IMG/VR virus record: IMGVR_UViG_3300020446_000106
Location: 1 to 20,167 of that record
Length of the DNA stretch: 20,167 bases
DNA from: a virus
Direction: 5' to 3' (one strand)
This document shows positions 1-6,137 of this stretch, piece by piece (the stretch's first letter is position 1; each line of letters starts with the position of its first letter). The notes beneath the pieces were generated by a model. The model was not told the DNA's origin and ran no database searches. It saw only the letters and a list, made by a program, of their open reading frames with translations. The position numbers and the translations under genes were made by a program.

Positions 1-1566
1 TGCTTCGTCTTTTACAGGAAGGTCAAAATAGTTTTCATAGCCAGCAGTTTGTGTTGTGATACGAGACTCTGGCATAGGTATTTTTGATTGTATGTCAAAT
101 CCAGCAGCCTTTGCAGATTTGCCATAAAAAGATGACACTTGAGAAGAAAACTCTCTGTCGATATCAGAAACTTCGCCCGGAAATGCTTTTTGATAGGTGG
201 CTAACTCCCCTGTAGAACCTTTTGACGCTGCTTTTAAGCTACGTCCTTGTAGGTATGCTGTTCGCTCTTGAGGTATACCTATGGATAAAGAAACAGACGA
301 GTGTACGTTACGAAGAAGCGGAGAGCCTGACTTACTCGGTCCGTCTTCTGGATGAAGAGAATCGTAGAATGTTTTAGTAGCTTGGTCATACATTATCTTA
401 GGAACTTTTACAGCTCTCAGTATTTTATTCACGTCTGCTGTTCTAACTTTAGCTCCTGTCGATTTAGTAAAGAACCTATCACCGGGCTGCTTACCCACCA
501 ACAACTCTTGCAAAATAGCATCAGCAACAGGATTTAAGGGTATGTTAACAGCACGACCTTTAGCACCCTTTGCGTCCGATTCTACGTAGACAGCCCCCGA
601 ATCTGGAAAGTATTGGTCCAGAGTAAGACCCAGCACAGCGTTAGGGCGTAGCCCCGTGTTTAAATTAAATATGATAGCTAGTGCTGCAGGTCTAGTCGTA
701 GGGTCATCTAAATACTTTGACACACCTTCAAATAGTTTTGCTTGTTTTTTAGGGTCAGAACTGATTGCTACTTGAGATTCAGCTTTAGTTGGTTCTGCTC
801 TGCCAAAGATACGTTTGTTTAAATCTGTGTCAGGTTTCTCATCAGGTAACAGTTTGTATTCAGGTGTGTCAGGACCTATGTTCTCCTTTAAAAGAAGGCC
901 AACCTGCCTGATATTTTGCATAGCAGTTTTAACTGGAGAGTCTTCTGGAAGACTAGTAAGCGTTCTAGCTAAAAGAGTACGACCTTCTTTATCCTTCTGG
1001 AATAACAAAAGAGCCGAACCCGGCTCATCAGCTATGTCTTTAAAATACTGAATAGTAGGCCCAACAAAGTCTTTACGTCCAGACTTCTTTGCGTACGCTT
1101 CAGCAACTTCACGTAGGGTTGCGGTTTGGGGGTCTATGGTCGCCACAGATTTTCTTTCTTCACCTATAAATTCAAGAGGACGAGTAGGGTCTGCATCACT
1201 TCTCAAACGATTTGTGTATATGTCCTCATCATCTATATCAATCCATCGTGCTAATTTAGGGTCTTTGCGTGATGTTGCTAAATAAGTGTAGCCAGCACTA
1301 CGGTTATTTAATACACGAAGAACTTCTTCTCTATTGATTCCTACATCAGAAGGACGAAGTTCATCTCCCCTGTAAAAATCATAAACGTCCCCACGTTTTT
1401 TGATGGTAAGGATATTACCCTGTCTTTGAGAGGGGTTATAGTCTGAGCCTTTTTCATTTTTCATAAACCCAATAATAAGCTGAGGCTTATCTAGGTCTTT
1501 TTTGGTTATCGGCTTGCTTGCAATACTATTTTCTTTTACAAACTTGATGTCGTCATTTTTTGCCAT
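1..1566 (-). CDS. Tyrosine-recombinase-fold phage protein, catalytically degenerate, partial (left edge)
   Basis: This frame is open for 522 codons and leaves the window without a stop, so the C-terminus is missing. The ATG shares one base with the terL stop (TGATG) and has no clear Shine-Dalgarno, so translational coupling is likely. Residues 1-280 match nothing I recognise. Residues 283-460 follow the tyrosine recombinase (Xer/integrase) catalytic domain. Box I reads NTGLRPNAVLGL with Arg307, and a beta-hairpin lysine appears in AKGAKGRAVNIPL (Lys333). Box II aligns without gaps as PLLRNVHSS (Arg419), followed by LQGRS and the candidate nucleophile Tyr458. The HxxR histidine is Pro416 and the second His/Trp is Arg442, so two of the six usual catalytic residues are replaced. 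A functional integrase normally keeps them. Position behind TerL suggests a virion or packaging role rather than lysogeny. The fold is fairly sure, the function unknown. Confidence 0.8.
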   Translation of the reverse strand, partial: MAKNDDIKFVKENSIASKPITKKDLDKPQLIIGFMKNEKGSDYNPSQRQGNILTIKKRGDVYDFYRGDELRPSDVGINREEVLRVLNNRSAGYTYLATSRKDPKLARWIDIDDEDIYTNRLRSDADPTRPLEFIGEERKSVATIDPQTATLREVAEAYAKKSGRKDFVGPTIQYFKDIADEPGSALLLFQKDKEGRTLLARTLTSLPEDSPVKTAMQNIRQVGLLLKENIGPDTPEYKLLPDEKPDTDLNKRIFGRAEPTKAESQVAISSDPKKQAKLFEGVSKYLDDPTTRPAALAIIFNLNTGLRPNAVLGLTLDQYFPDSGAVYVESDAKGAKGRAVNIPLNPVADAILQELLVGKQPGDRFFTKSTGAKVRTADVNKILRAVKVPKIMYDQATKTFYDSLHPEDGPSKSGSPLLRNVHSSVSLSIGIPQERTAYLQGRSLKAASKGSTGELATYQKAFPGEVSDIDREFSSQVSSFYGKSAKAAGFDIQSKIPMPESRITTQTAGYENYFDLPVKDEA

Positions 1567-3263
1567 CAGTATCCGAATGTCCCGTCAAAAGGTTGGAACG
1601 CCTGTTCTTTTATGCCTTGCAAAGTTTTGTGAATTGATGTATAACCAGAAGTGCGAGTCATAACCATATAACGGAGTGCATCATATGCGTGGTCTTCAGC
1701 TTTGGTATCTACATCTTCACTGTTTGTTTTCGACAGTGGTATTCCCGACAGTTGCGCTGTGGTGTGTTTACATGTCGAGAAGATGCGTAAACGAGGCTCA
1801 TTGGTATACGGGTCATCTGCCAATCTTCTGTGCAGTTCCATCTTGCCTTGAAGTCGGTTACGGTCAGATGGTGTCCAACGTACCCCTGCCCTCATCATAG
1901 TTTCTGCGATAGATGGGCCGAATCCTGTCTTGTTCCAGCACGAGGCATCTAACACGTTATAATGGGGAAGAGGGTCAAGTTCTTCCATTTGTAGTATTTT
2001 ATCAGCCAACTGTTCTGCTGTCAAGTGCTTGGCATATAGTTCACGATACACCCAGATGTTGTTATCCCAATCTATTGCACCCCACAAGACACAAGATGGT
2101 GAAGCGTAGCCGTAGTCAGCGGCTCGTATACGGGGCCAGTTGTACGGCATCTCGAACGGTTCGACCACATGCCTTGCCCGTGAGAACTCAGGAAAGGCTG
2201 CGCCTTCCGCTACGTCCCAGTCCCCGTCCAGTAACCTACGACGTTCGACATCTGGCAACGAACGCAGCATAGCTTCGTACTGCCCGTCTGCCATCAGGTA
2301 CGGATTGTCCGTCAGTCTTGCGGGGACAAACTTCCTGTAGAAGAGTGGCTTGCCTGCCTTGGTCGGATGTGTGTCAGGCCAAAGAAACGCTTTACCCGTC
2401 TCCGGGTCACTCGCCGCAAAAGCTTCGTTGGGTTCCGACGGGTCAATATACATTTTCTTAACCCACCAGCCACCAACGCCACCGGGGTTGGCAGTACAGC
2501 GCATACATAAGTTCTGTTGTAATTCTGGGTCTGTTGAGCGAAGGCGCGAACGCAAGTAATCCCAAACATAGCTACTCGGATATTGTGTTATTTCATCAAC
2601 GCCTATCCAGTTGAAAGCCTGACCTTGGAAACGGGTCACGTCTTTGTCCCTGTCTAGGTAAGTAAACCACATGGTTGCCCCAGAGGGGAAGACCCATGTA
2701 GATTTGGATTCTCTATAGATTGCACCGGGAAACGCTTTTGGGTAAAGCTGTTTTGCCTTGTCAATCAGTTCAGTTAATTCGTCCAGAGTCCTGCGGAGAA
2801 GTAGACCACGGTGATTAGGATTGTGACAATACCTGAGAGGGTCAGCAAGCAAGGCAAAGCTTTTTCCGCCCCCTGCTGCACCGCCATACAGTACGTCCTG
2901 TTCTGGAGCAGACAGAAACTCTTCTTGAGGACCTTCATTAGGTTGGAATATAACTGGTGTATCATCTATTAACTCTTGTACGGTTGCTGGGAGATTAGCA
3001 ACGTCGTTGCCATCTACAACCCGCGAACCTGTGCCGTTAAGCGCGGTTTCTACCTTCTTCGCACTCTTCTTTAGTTTACGTGCGTAGCTGGCTTTGTCCT
3101 GCGCTTTCTTCTGGTGTTTTTCTTTTGCTTTCTCAGCCTTGCGAACACGGGCTTGTAATGCTCGTCTAGCTCTTTCGGCACGAGACAAATTGTATCGAGC
3201 CTTTGGTGCGTTAGGGTCTTTTTTTGGACGACCACGCTTTTTAGGCTGGGTCTCTTCTGACAT
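1566..3263 (-). CDS. terL: Terminase large subunit (TerL), ATPase and nuclease
   Basis: This is the DNA packaging motor: an ATPase that drives the genome into the prohead and a nuclease that cuts the concatemer. At 565 aa it is a full-length TerL. The Walker A motif is GGAAGGGKS (residues 127-135), Walker B ends in VDE (222-224), and a coupling-type motif CTANPGG lies at 256-262. The RNase H-like nuclease half has acidic residues Asp383 (AADYGYA), Asp439 (VLDAS) and Asp528 (DHAYDALRYM). The first ~75 residues are an unusual, very basic extension with an AT-hook core RGRP at 10-13, then KKDPNAPK and a Lys/Arg/Ala-rich probable helix. It lies downstream of terS and two small genes in one leftward operon, and its stop overlaps the next start. 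Only a weak ribosome binding site is visible. Confidence 0.95.
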   Translation of the reverse strand: MSEETQPKKRGRPKKDPNAPKARYNLSRAERARRALQARVRKAEKAKEKHQKKAQDKASYARKLKKSAKKVETALNGTGSRVVDGNDVANLPATVQELIDDTPVIFQPNEGPQEEFLSAPEQDVLYGGAAGGGKSFALLADPLRYCHNPNHRGLLLRRTLDELTELIDKAKQLYPKAFPGAIYRESKSTWVFPSGATMWFTYLDRDKDVTRFQGQAFNWIGVDEITQYPSSYVWDYLRSRLRSTDPELQQNLCMRCTANPGGVGGWWVKKMYIDPSEPNEAFAASDPETGKAFLWPDTHPTKAGKPLFYRKFVPARLTDNPYLMADGQYEAMLRSLPDVERRRLLDGDWDVAEGAAFPEFSRARHVVEPFEMPYNWPRIRAADYGYASPSCVLWGAIDWDNNIWVYRELYAKHLTAEQLADKILQMEELDPLPHYNVLDASCWNKTGFGPSIAETMMRAGVRWTPSDRNRLQGKMELHRRLADDPYTNEPRLRIFSTCKHTTAQLSGIPLSKTNSEDVDTKAEDHAYDALRYMVMTRTSGYTSIHKTLQGIKEQAFQPFDGTFGY

Positions 3264-3264
3264 T

Positions 3265-3468
3265 TTATTTTTTCTGTGCTTTTCTTACTGAACGATAAAT
3301 ACGTTCTTCAGCAAGTGTAGCTTTTTGACCTGTGCGTTTATTTATTAATTCACCTAAATTATTTATCATGTAATCATCCATGCGAAATTCGGGTGGTCCT
3401 TGCATCTCACCTTTTGTTTCACTATTTGATGCAGCCTTACGTGGTGGAGTAATGTAATCTTTTATCAT
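3265..3468 (-). CDS. Small hypothetical protein in the packaging operon
   Basis: A 67-aa charged soluble protein of unknown function. Its ATG overlaps the stop of the preceding gene (TGATG), with a GGAG about 7 nt upstream. The C-terminal half is rich in Lys/Arg (LAEERIYRSVRKAQKK) and probably helical. No membrane segment, signal or cysteine motif is visible. It ends one base before the terL start, so it belongs to the same transcript. Co-transcription with TerS and TerL suggests a packaging or head-related role, but nothing in the sequence proves it. Confidence 0.7.
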   Translation of the reverse strand: MIKDYITPPRKAASNSETKGEMQGPPEFRMDDYMINNLGELINKRTGQKATLAEERIYRSVRKAQKK

Positions 3469-3884
3469 CAGTCTGCTCCACGCATGGCTTTTCTTCCACG
3501 GTGTACCATCCCACCTACAGCAAATCCTGCTGGGTTTTGTTCTTTCTGGTCTATCAAATCTTTTGCTCTTCCAGCACTGTCTTTACCAGTAGTGTCATAG
3601 TCGTCGTATTTTCCTGATGCCACACCTAAATAAGACAATATCTCATTTCGTATTCTTTTATCAGTATACTGGTCTTTTGAACCTTTTGGACCGTACTCTT
3701 CAGGAACATTATCAGCTAACCATTTTTTATTTACGATAGTTCGTTTTTGTTTAGTTGTTAATTTATCAAAGCCGGGATGTAGCTTTCTCATTTGAGGACC
3801 GTATTTTTTTAAATCTTTTGCAAAGTAAAATGCGTTGTCCTCTATATCATCACCTTTAGTTCTTAAACGAGTTGCTCTAGCCAT
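3468..3884 (-). CDS. Hypothetical basic protein between TerS and TerL
   Basis: A 138-aa protein starting 8 nt inside the end of terS, with AAGGAAG as ribosome binding site. It is lysine-rich, with a segment around residues 40-60 (TTKQKRTIVNKKWLADNVP) and a Gly/Met/Arg tail GFAVGGMVHRGRKAMRGAD. Similar glycine-methionine tails occur at the ends of small proteins in marine phage structural modules, but I cannot name a family. Tight overlap with both neighbours places it in the packaging operon. An accessory packaging or capsid-associated protein is a guess only. Confidence 0.75.
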   Translation of the reverse strand: MARATRLRTKGDDIEDNAFYFAKDLKKYGPQMRKLHPGFDKLTTKQKRTIVNKKWLADNVPEEYGPKGSKDQYTDKRIRNEILSYLGVASGKYDDYDTTGKDSAGRAKDLIDQKEQNPAGFAVGGMVHRGRKAMRGAD

Positions 3885-4275
3885 CGATTACTACTTCCTT
3901 CTTTGGTGGCAGTAATACGACACCGTGAACTGCCTGTACATTGTGATTCATTGTTTCTTGCTTACCAAGGCCAACTCTATTCAAGATTGCTTCTGCTGCA
4001 CGTAGTTTTAGGTCGTCCCCACGCTCGATAACTGGCGTGTCAACTAACTCTACCATCTTATTTGCAGCCTTGAGGGAGTTTCCCGCCAACACCGCACGGG
4101 TACGTTCGACGATTTCCTCTGCTAGGGTGTCGCGTAGCCACGTAACAGACCCACGGGCATACCCCGCAATCTCTGCCGCTTGGTTGAAATTGCCGTTAGA
4201 CTCGAAAAGGGCTGTCAAGAAGTTTTCTTGCTTCTCAGACAACTGCTTTTTCTTAGCTTGTTGTACTAAATTCAT
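3877..4275 (-). CDS. terS: Terminase small subunit-like protein (TerS)
   Basis: A 132-aa protein that fits a small terminase subunit, which recognises the packaging site and hands DNA to TerL. Residues 11-48 look like a helix-turn-helix (LSEKQENFLTALF, then NFNQAAEIAGYARGSV), a common start of TerS proteins. A helical central part (LAEEIVERTRAVLAGNSLKAANKMVEL) follows, then LRAAEAILNRVGLGKQ near residues 91-106, a segment that recurs in TerS families. It is the first gene of the leftward packaging operon. A leftward promoter sits at 4393-4421, giving a leader of about 110 nt. The start is preceded by AAGG at a spacing of about 9. The call rests on pattern and position together. Confidence 0.8.
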   Translation of the reverse strand: MNLVQQAKKKQLSEKQENFLTALFESNGNFNQAAEIAGYARGSVTWLRDTLAEEIVERTRAVLAGNSLKAANKMVELVDTPVIERGDDLKLRAAEAILNRVGLGKQETMNHNVQAVHGVVLLPPKKEVVIDG

Positions 4276-4392
4276 AGAATTTGCCTTGATTAGGTGCTGG
4301 GTAGCGTTCTGTCACTCGGTTTCTGCCTGTTTCGTAAAGGAACTAGCGTGATAGGTGAGGCGAACCAGCGTTTTGCAACCCCAGCAACACCC

Positions 4393-4421
4393 ATTATGGT
4401 AACAATCGGGCGAACTGTCAA
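4393..4421 (-). promoter_or_regulatory. Sigma70-type promoter for the packaging operon
   Basis: On the minus strand a perfect -35 TTGACA (4416-4421) and a -10 CATAAT (4393-4398) are separated by exactly 17 bases. Transcription would start near 4386 and run into terS, terL and the recombinase-fold gene. The match implies use of the host housekeeping RNA polymerase. Confidence 0.7.
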
Positions 4422-4472
4422 CTGTTTTCCCTAAATATTATAAAAAAAATTACGCGAAGGGCATTTTTGGGG

Positions 4473-4501
4473 TTGACGGATGCGATATACGACCCTACAA
4501 T
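4473..4501 (+). promoter_or_regulatory. Rightward sigma70-type promoter of the candidate small RNA
   Basis: The -35 box TTGACG (4473-4478) and the -10 box TACAAT (4496-4501) are 17 bases apart. The start would fall near 4507-4510. No credible plus-strand gene follows; an intrinsic terminator comes about 55 bases after the predicted start, so the product should be a short RNA. Confidence 0.7.
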
Positions 4502-4543
4502 GGCCTATCAGCCGCCGGGTAAACCCCCATATACCCTGCAAGG

Positions 4544-4565
4544 CTACCTTACACGTTTGCCGGGA
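4544..4565 (+). repeat. 22-bp direct repeat, copy 1
   Basis: This 22-bp unit begins CTACCTTACACG and ends GCCGGGA. It is identical to 4602-4623, with a 58-bp period. It lies inside the candidate small RNA and its last bases form the 5' arm of the terminator. The bases just before it (TGCAAGG) resemble those before copy 2 (TGCAGGGT), so the duplicated unit may be nearly 30 bp. Confidence 0.9.
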
Positions 4566-4587
4566 CCCCTAGTCGGGTCCCTTTTTT
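4562..4587 (+). terminator. Rho-independent terminator of the candidate small RNA
   Basis: A perfect 7-bp stem GGGACCC (4562-4568) / GGGTCCC (4575-4581) with a 6-base loop is followed directly by six T residues on the plus strand. The minus strand has no matching T-run, so it works for rightward transcription only. Confidence 0.8.
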
Positions 4588-4601
4588 GTTATTTGCAGGG
4601 T

Positions 4602-4623
4602 CTACCTTACACGTTTGCCGGGA
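4602..4623 (+). repeat. 22-bp direct repeat, copy 2
   Basis: Exact second copy of the unit at 4544-4565, located 20 bases after the small RNA terminator. Here the sequence after the repeat does not form a terminator hairpin. Two spaced identical sites beside terS could be protein-binding sites (terminase, recombinase or repressor), or the remnant of a tandem duplication. Confidence 0.9.
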
Positions 4624-4696
4624 AGACCATATCGATAACCCCCAAAATACAAAAAATATGTCGGGATTGCATAGCAAATGCGGGGGGTCCCCAGTG

Positions 4697-4734
4697 GCCC
4701 ATGCGTACCCGCACAGGGGCAATATTTTTCTTTT
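4697..4734 (+). terminator. Possible second rightward terminator
   Basis: The nested stems GCCC (4697-4700)/GGGC (4717-4720) and TGCG (4702-4705)/CGCA (4710-4713), with a TACC loop, are followed by a T-rich tract (ATATTTTTCTTTT). The stem is interrupted, so this is weaker than the terminator at 4562-4587. It may act as a back-up stop for rightward readthrough toward the opposing early operon. Confidence 0.4.
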
Positions 4735-4969
4735 AGGCATACCTCACCGAGACGGTCAACCTTCCCGACAAACTACCCCAGCAACACCGCACCGCATCCC
4801 CAAACGATAACACACCCGCACCCGCCCACGTCCGCGTTTTGTCTTTTGTCATATGGTTAACCTACTGGGCTGGCCTTTACGGTTAATATAACATGGCTCA
4901 CAGGGCAAACACCCCGCACCGTAAACCCAACAAATACAACGGCTACACTATTATTCTGGTTAACCGCAT

Positions 4970-4997
4970 AAAAAAAGCCCCACCGGATAGGCGGGGC
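4970..4997 (-). terminator. Rho-independent terminator of the early leftward operon
   Basis: Read on the minus strand, GCCCCGCC and GGTGGGGC form an 8-bp stem (one G-U pair) around a short loop, followed by seven T residues. It lies just after the last gene(s) of the 5017-10405 leftward block and separates that block from the packaging operon. It is enclosed by a 10-bp inverted repeat (4950-4959 and 5025-5034). Confidence 0.8.
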
Positions 4998-5016
4998 AAG
5001 GTTGCTGGGAGGAAAA

Positions 5017-5076
5017 CTAGAGGCCCAGAATAATCAGGGCCAACAGTAACAGGTCGAATATATCACCCGCTGACAT
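5017..5076 (-). CDS. Tiny hydrophobic (membrane) peptide, 19 aa
   Basis: The ORF reads MSAGDIFDLLLLALIILGL and stops at TAG. Residues 5-19 are almost entirely Leu/Ile/Ala, enough for a short membrane segment. The ATG lies inside the last codons of the preceding gene (14-nt overlap, different frame), and AAGG occurs about 9 nt upstream, as expected for a coupled gene. It is the last ORF before the operon terminator at 4970-4997. Such peptides may act on the host membrane, for example in lysis timing or superinfection exclusion, but no function can be assigned. The main doubt is whether a 19-codon ORF is real. The hydrophobic composition, coupling and position argue for it. Confidence 0.5.
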   Translation of the reverse strand: MSAGDIFDLLLLALIILGL

Positions 5077-5290
5077 CACTTACTACCTTAACATCTGCAA
5101 GGGTCTTAGTATGCTTTTCGAACGAGTACATAGTAATTCCCGCATTGCCAAGCAAAGTTTCCAACACTGCCATCTGCTTATTAATGACATTGACCAACTG
5201 GGCAATCGCCATAAGGTCTTCATGCGGGATGACTGCAAAGTCTTCTTTATTCTCTTCGTTTACGTTGAAGTTAAAAGCTTCTTTCTTCAT
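5063..5290 (-). CDS. Small hypothetical protein, early operon
   Basis: A 75-aa protein beginning MKKEAFNFNVNEENKEDF. The start at 5290 is chosen over an upstream ATG (5332) because AAAGG lies about 8 nt before it and the upstream residues look like leader sequence. The middle (HEDLMAIAQLVNVINKQMAVLETLLGN) is a likely amphipathic helix and may dimerise. It is acidic, soluble and has no cysteine motif. I do not recognise the family. It is the penultimate gene of the leftward early operon, overlapped at its end by the tiny hydrophobic peptide ORF. Confidence 0.7.
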   Translation of the reverse strand: MKKEAFNFNVNEENKEDFAVIPHEDLMAIAQLVNVINKQMAVLETLLGNAGITMYSFEKHTKTLADVKVVSDVSG

Positions 5291-5349
5291 CGGTTTTACC
5301 TTTCTAGATTGGCGGGGATTGCAACAGCGCAACCCCCTATAAGTTTGTT

Positions 5350-5616
5350 TTAGTCGAATTCAACAGAGACTGTCAACCTATCTCTGAATACATTCTGGAT
5401 ACGTTCTTCCAGATGATTGTCGCACCAAGCCTCAATGTAGCTGTCGATTTGATTATCCAGTTCACTTGTAATCATATCTTCTACATCGCTTTCTGTGATG
5501 ACTTCATGCTCATTTGAAACAACGTTCTTTATTTCCTGCTGGAGCAATTCGCGCAAACCCTGCAAGGTTTTTGCTTCGTTGCCGTTCAAGGTGATATTCA
5601 CGTTCATATCTTCCAT
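5350..5616 (-). CDS. Small acidic hypothetical protein
   Basis: An 88-aa acidic protein starting MEDMNVNITLNGNEAKTL. A second in-frame ATG three codons later (5607), with GGAAG just upstream, could be the true start. The central part is rich in Glu/Asp/Asn and likely helical (SDVEDMITSELDNQIDSYIEAW). It begins 2 nt after the stop of the winged-helix gene, in the same operon. No family is recognised. One of the three exact CCCTGCAAGG sites in this window lies inside it (5558-5567). Strong acidity is common among phage early proteins that mimic DNA or bind host proteins, but that is only a possibility. Confidence 0.7.
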   Translation of the reverse strand: MEDMNVNITLNGNEAKTLQGLRELLQQEIKNVVSNEHEVITESDVEDMITSELDNQIDSYIEAWCDNHLEERIQNVFRDRLTVSVEFD

Positions 5617-5618
5617 TA

Positions 5619-6035
5619 CTACGCCCCCAACTTATACTTGCGCTTTGCACGTCCGGTAGTAATGGATTTCACATTATATCCAGCATTGCGTATCGCGCTA
5701 ATATGGCAATGAACCGCCATCTTGGATTTAACGTCAGTATTCCGCAAGATAGTGTCGAGAGTAACGGGATAAGGTCGAGTAACAAGCACGTTCAAAACCT
5801 GCCTAGTCATCGGCTCGAGCGTATTAGTTCCCCCGACTACTGGCTTCCCCCTTTCTGCTTTTTTTTCATCCGCGAAAACATAATCCAGCAAGCGTTTTGC
5901 CGCGCCTTCTTGGTCTTTCCGGTCTTGTGCAAAACCCTTCAAAGCCTCGTTCAAATATTGCCTAGCCTTCGGTGGTGAATACACCCAAGCTAACCCGATA
6001 TTCTCAACAATCTTATTTCGTGTTTCGGTTTTCAT
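5619..6035 (-). CDS. Probable winged-helix DNA-binding protein
   Basis: A 138-aa protein, MKTETRNKIVENIGLAW at the start, with AAAGGAACC as ribosome binding site. The N-terminal half is helical and charged. Residues ~76-136 read like a winged helix-turn-helix: MTRQVLNVLVTRPYPVTLDT, then NTDVKSKMAVHCHISAIRNA, and a basic wing GRAKRKYKLGA. That suggests DNA binding, possibly a transcription regulator of the phage. No catalytic motif is visible. It lies between a tiny membrane peptide and a small acidic protein in the leftward early operon. The fold assignment is by eye. Confidence 0.7.
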   Translation of the reverse strand: MKTETRNKIVENIGLAWVYSPPKARQYLNEALKGFAQDRKDQEGAAKRLLDYVFADEKKAERGKPVVGGTNTLEPMTRQVLNVLVTRPYPVTLDTILRNTDVKSKMAVHCHISAIRNAGYNVKSITTGRAKRKYKLGA

Positions 6036-6053
6036 CGCTTTGGTTCCTTTCGT

Positions 6054-6137
6054 TTAGTTGGCGATAAATACAGCATAGATAATCATGCATAGAAGAACAA
6101 CAGTTATTGTTCGGTAGATGACGTAAAGAGCTTCCAT
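6054..6137 (-). CDS. Tiny membrane peptide, 27 aa
   Basis: This ORF starts at the ATG that shares a base with the stop of the DUF932-like gene (TAATG) and ends at TAA 18 nt before the next gene. It starts MEALYVIYRTITVVLL and continues with a hydrophobic run to the C-terminus (CMIIYAVFIAN), so about residues 9-26 form a single membrane segment with a short N-terminal part. The perfect stop-start coupling and the way it fills an otherwise empty 100-bp gap support a real gene. Function is unknown; small phage membrane peptides often serve lysis control, exclusion or host inhibition. Confidence 0.6.
   Translation of the reverse strand: MEALYVIYRTITVVLLCMIIYAVFIAN

Larger units (their letters stand above)
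4507..4588 (+). ncRNA. Candidate ~80-nt small RNA
   Basis: The transcript is bounded by a good promoter (4473-4501) and a strong intrinsic terminator (4562-4587). The 5' part can fold into a compound hairpin: an outer stem AGCC (4510-4513) with GGCT (4542-4545), and an inner stem GGGTA (4517-4521) with TACCC (4532-4536). The terminator hairpin forms the 3' end. The link between them contains most of the first copy of a 22-bp repeat whose second copy lies just beyond the terminator. No start codon with a ribosome binding site leads to a meaningful ORF inside it. The function is unknown. It could be a regulatory RNA, a packaging RNA by analogy, or a decoy. The folding was done by eye. Confidence 0.55.
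4276..5016. other. Gene-free regulatory region between the two leftward operons
   Basis: No convincing protein gene lies in these 741 bases on either strand. From left to right the region holds: the terS leader (4276-4386), a leftward promoter (4393-4421), an A/T-rich patch (about 4429-4450), a rightward promoter (4473-4501), a candidate small RNA ending in a terminator (to 4588), a second copy of a 22-bp repeat (4602-4623), a weaker rightward terminator-like hairpin (4697-4734), a stretch of about 180 bases rich in C and poor in G on the plus strand (about 4750-4940), and the terminator of the early leftward operon (4970-4997). A packaging site or replication origin could also lie here, but no sequence proves either. 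Confidence 0.8.

Noticed and set aside
1-1566. Active phage integrase as evidence for a temperate lifestyle
   Set aside because: The fold is recombinase-like, but both catalytic histidines are replaced, and no repressor or convincing attachment site was seen.
4437-4442. Perfect minus-strand TATAAT as a second packaging-operon promoter
   Set aside because: No acceptable -35 lies 16-18 bases upstream and the surrounding A/T tract makes a chance match likely.
4467-4860. Several plus- and minus-strand ORFs of 60-90 codons in the gene-free region
   Set aside because: They use poor start codons, have no ribosome binding site, run through the promoter, terminator and repeats, and their protein sequences are proline-rich translations of C-rich DNA.
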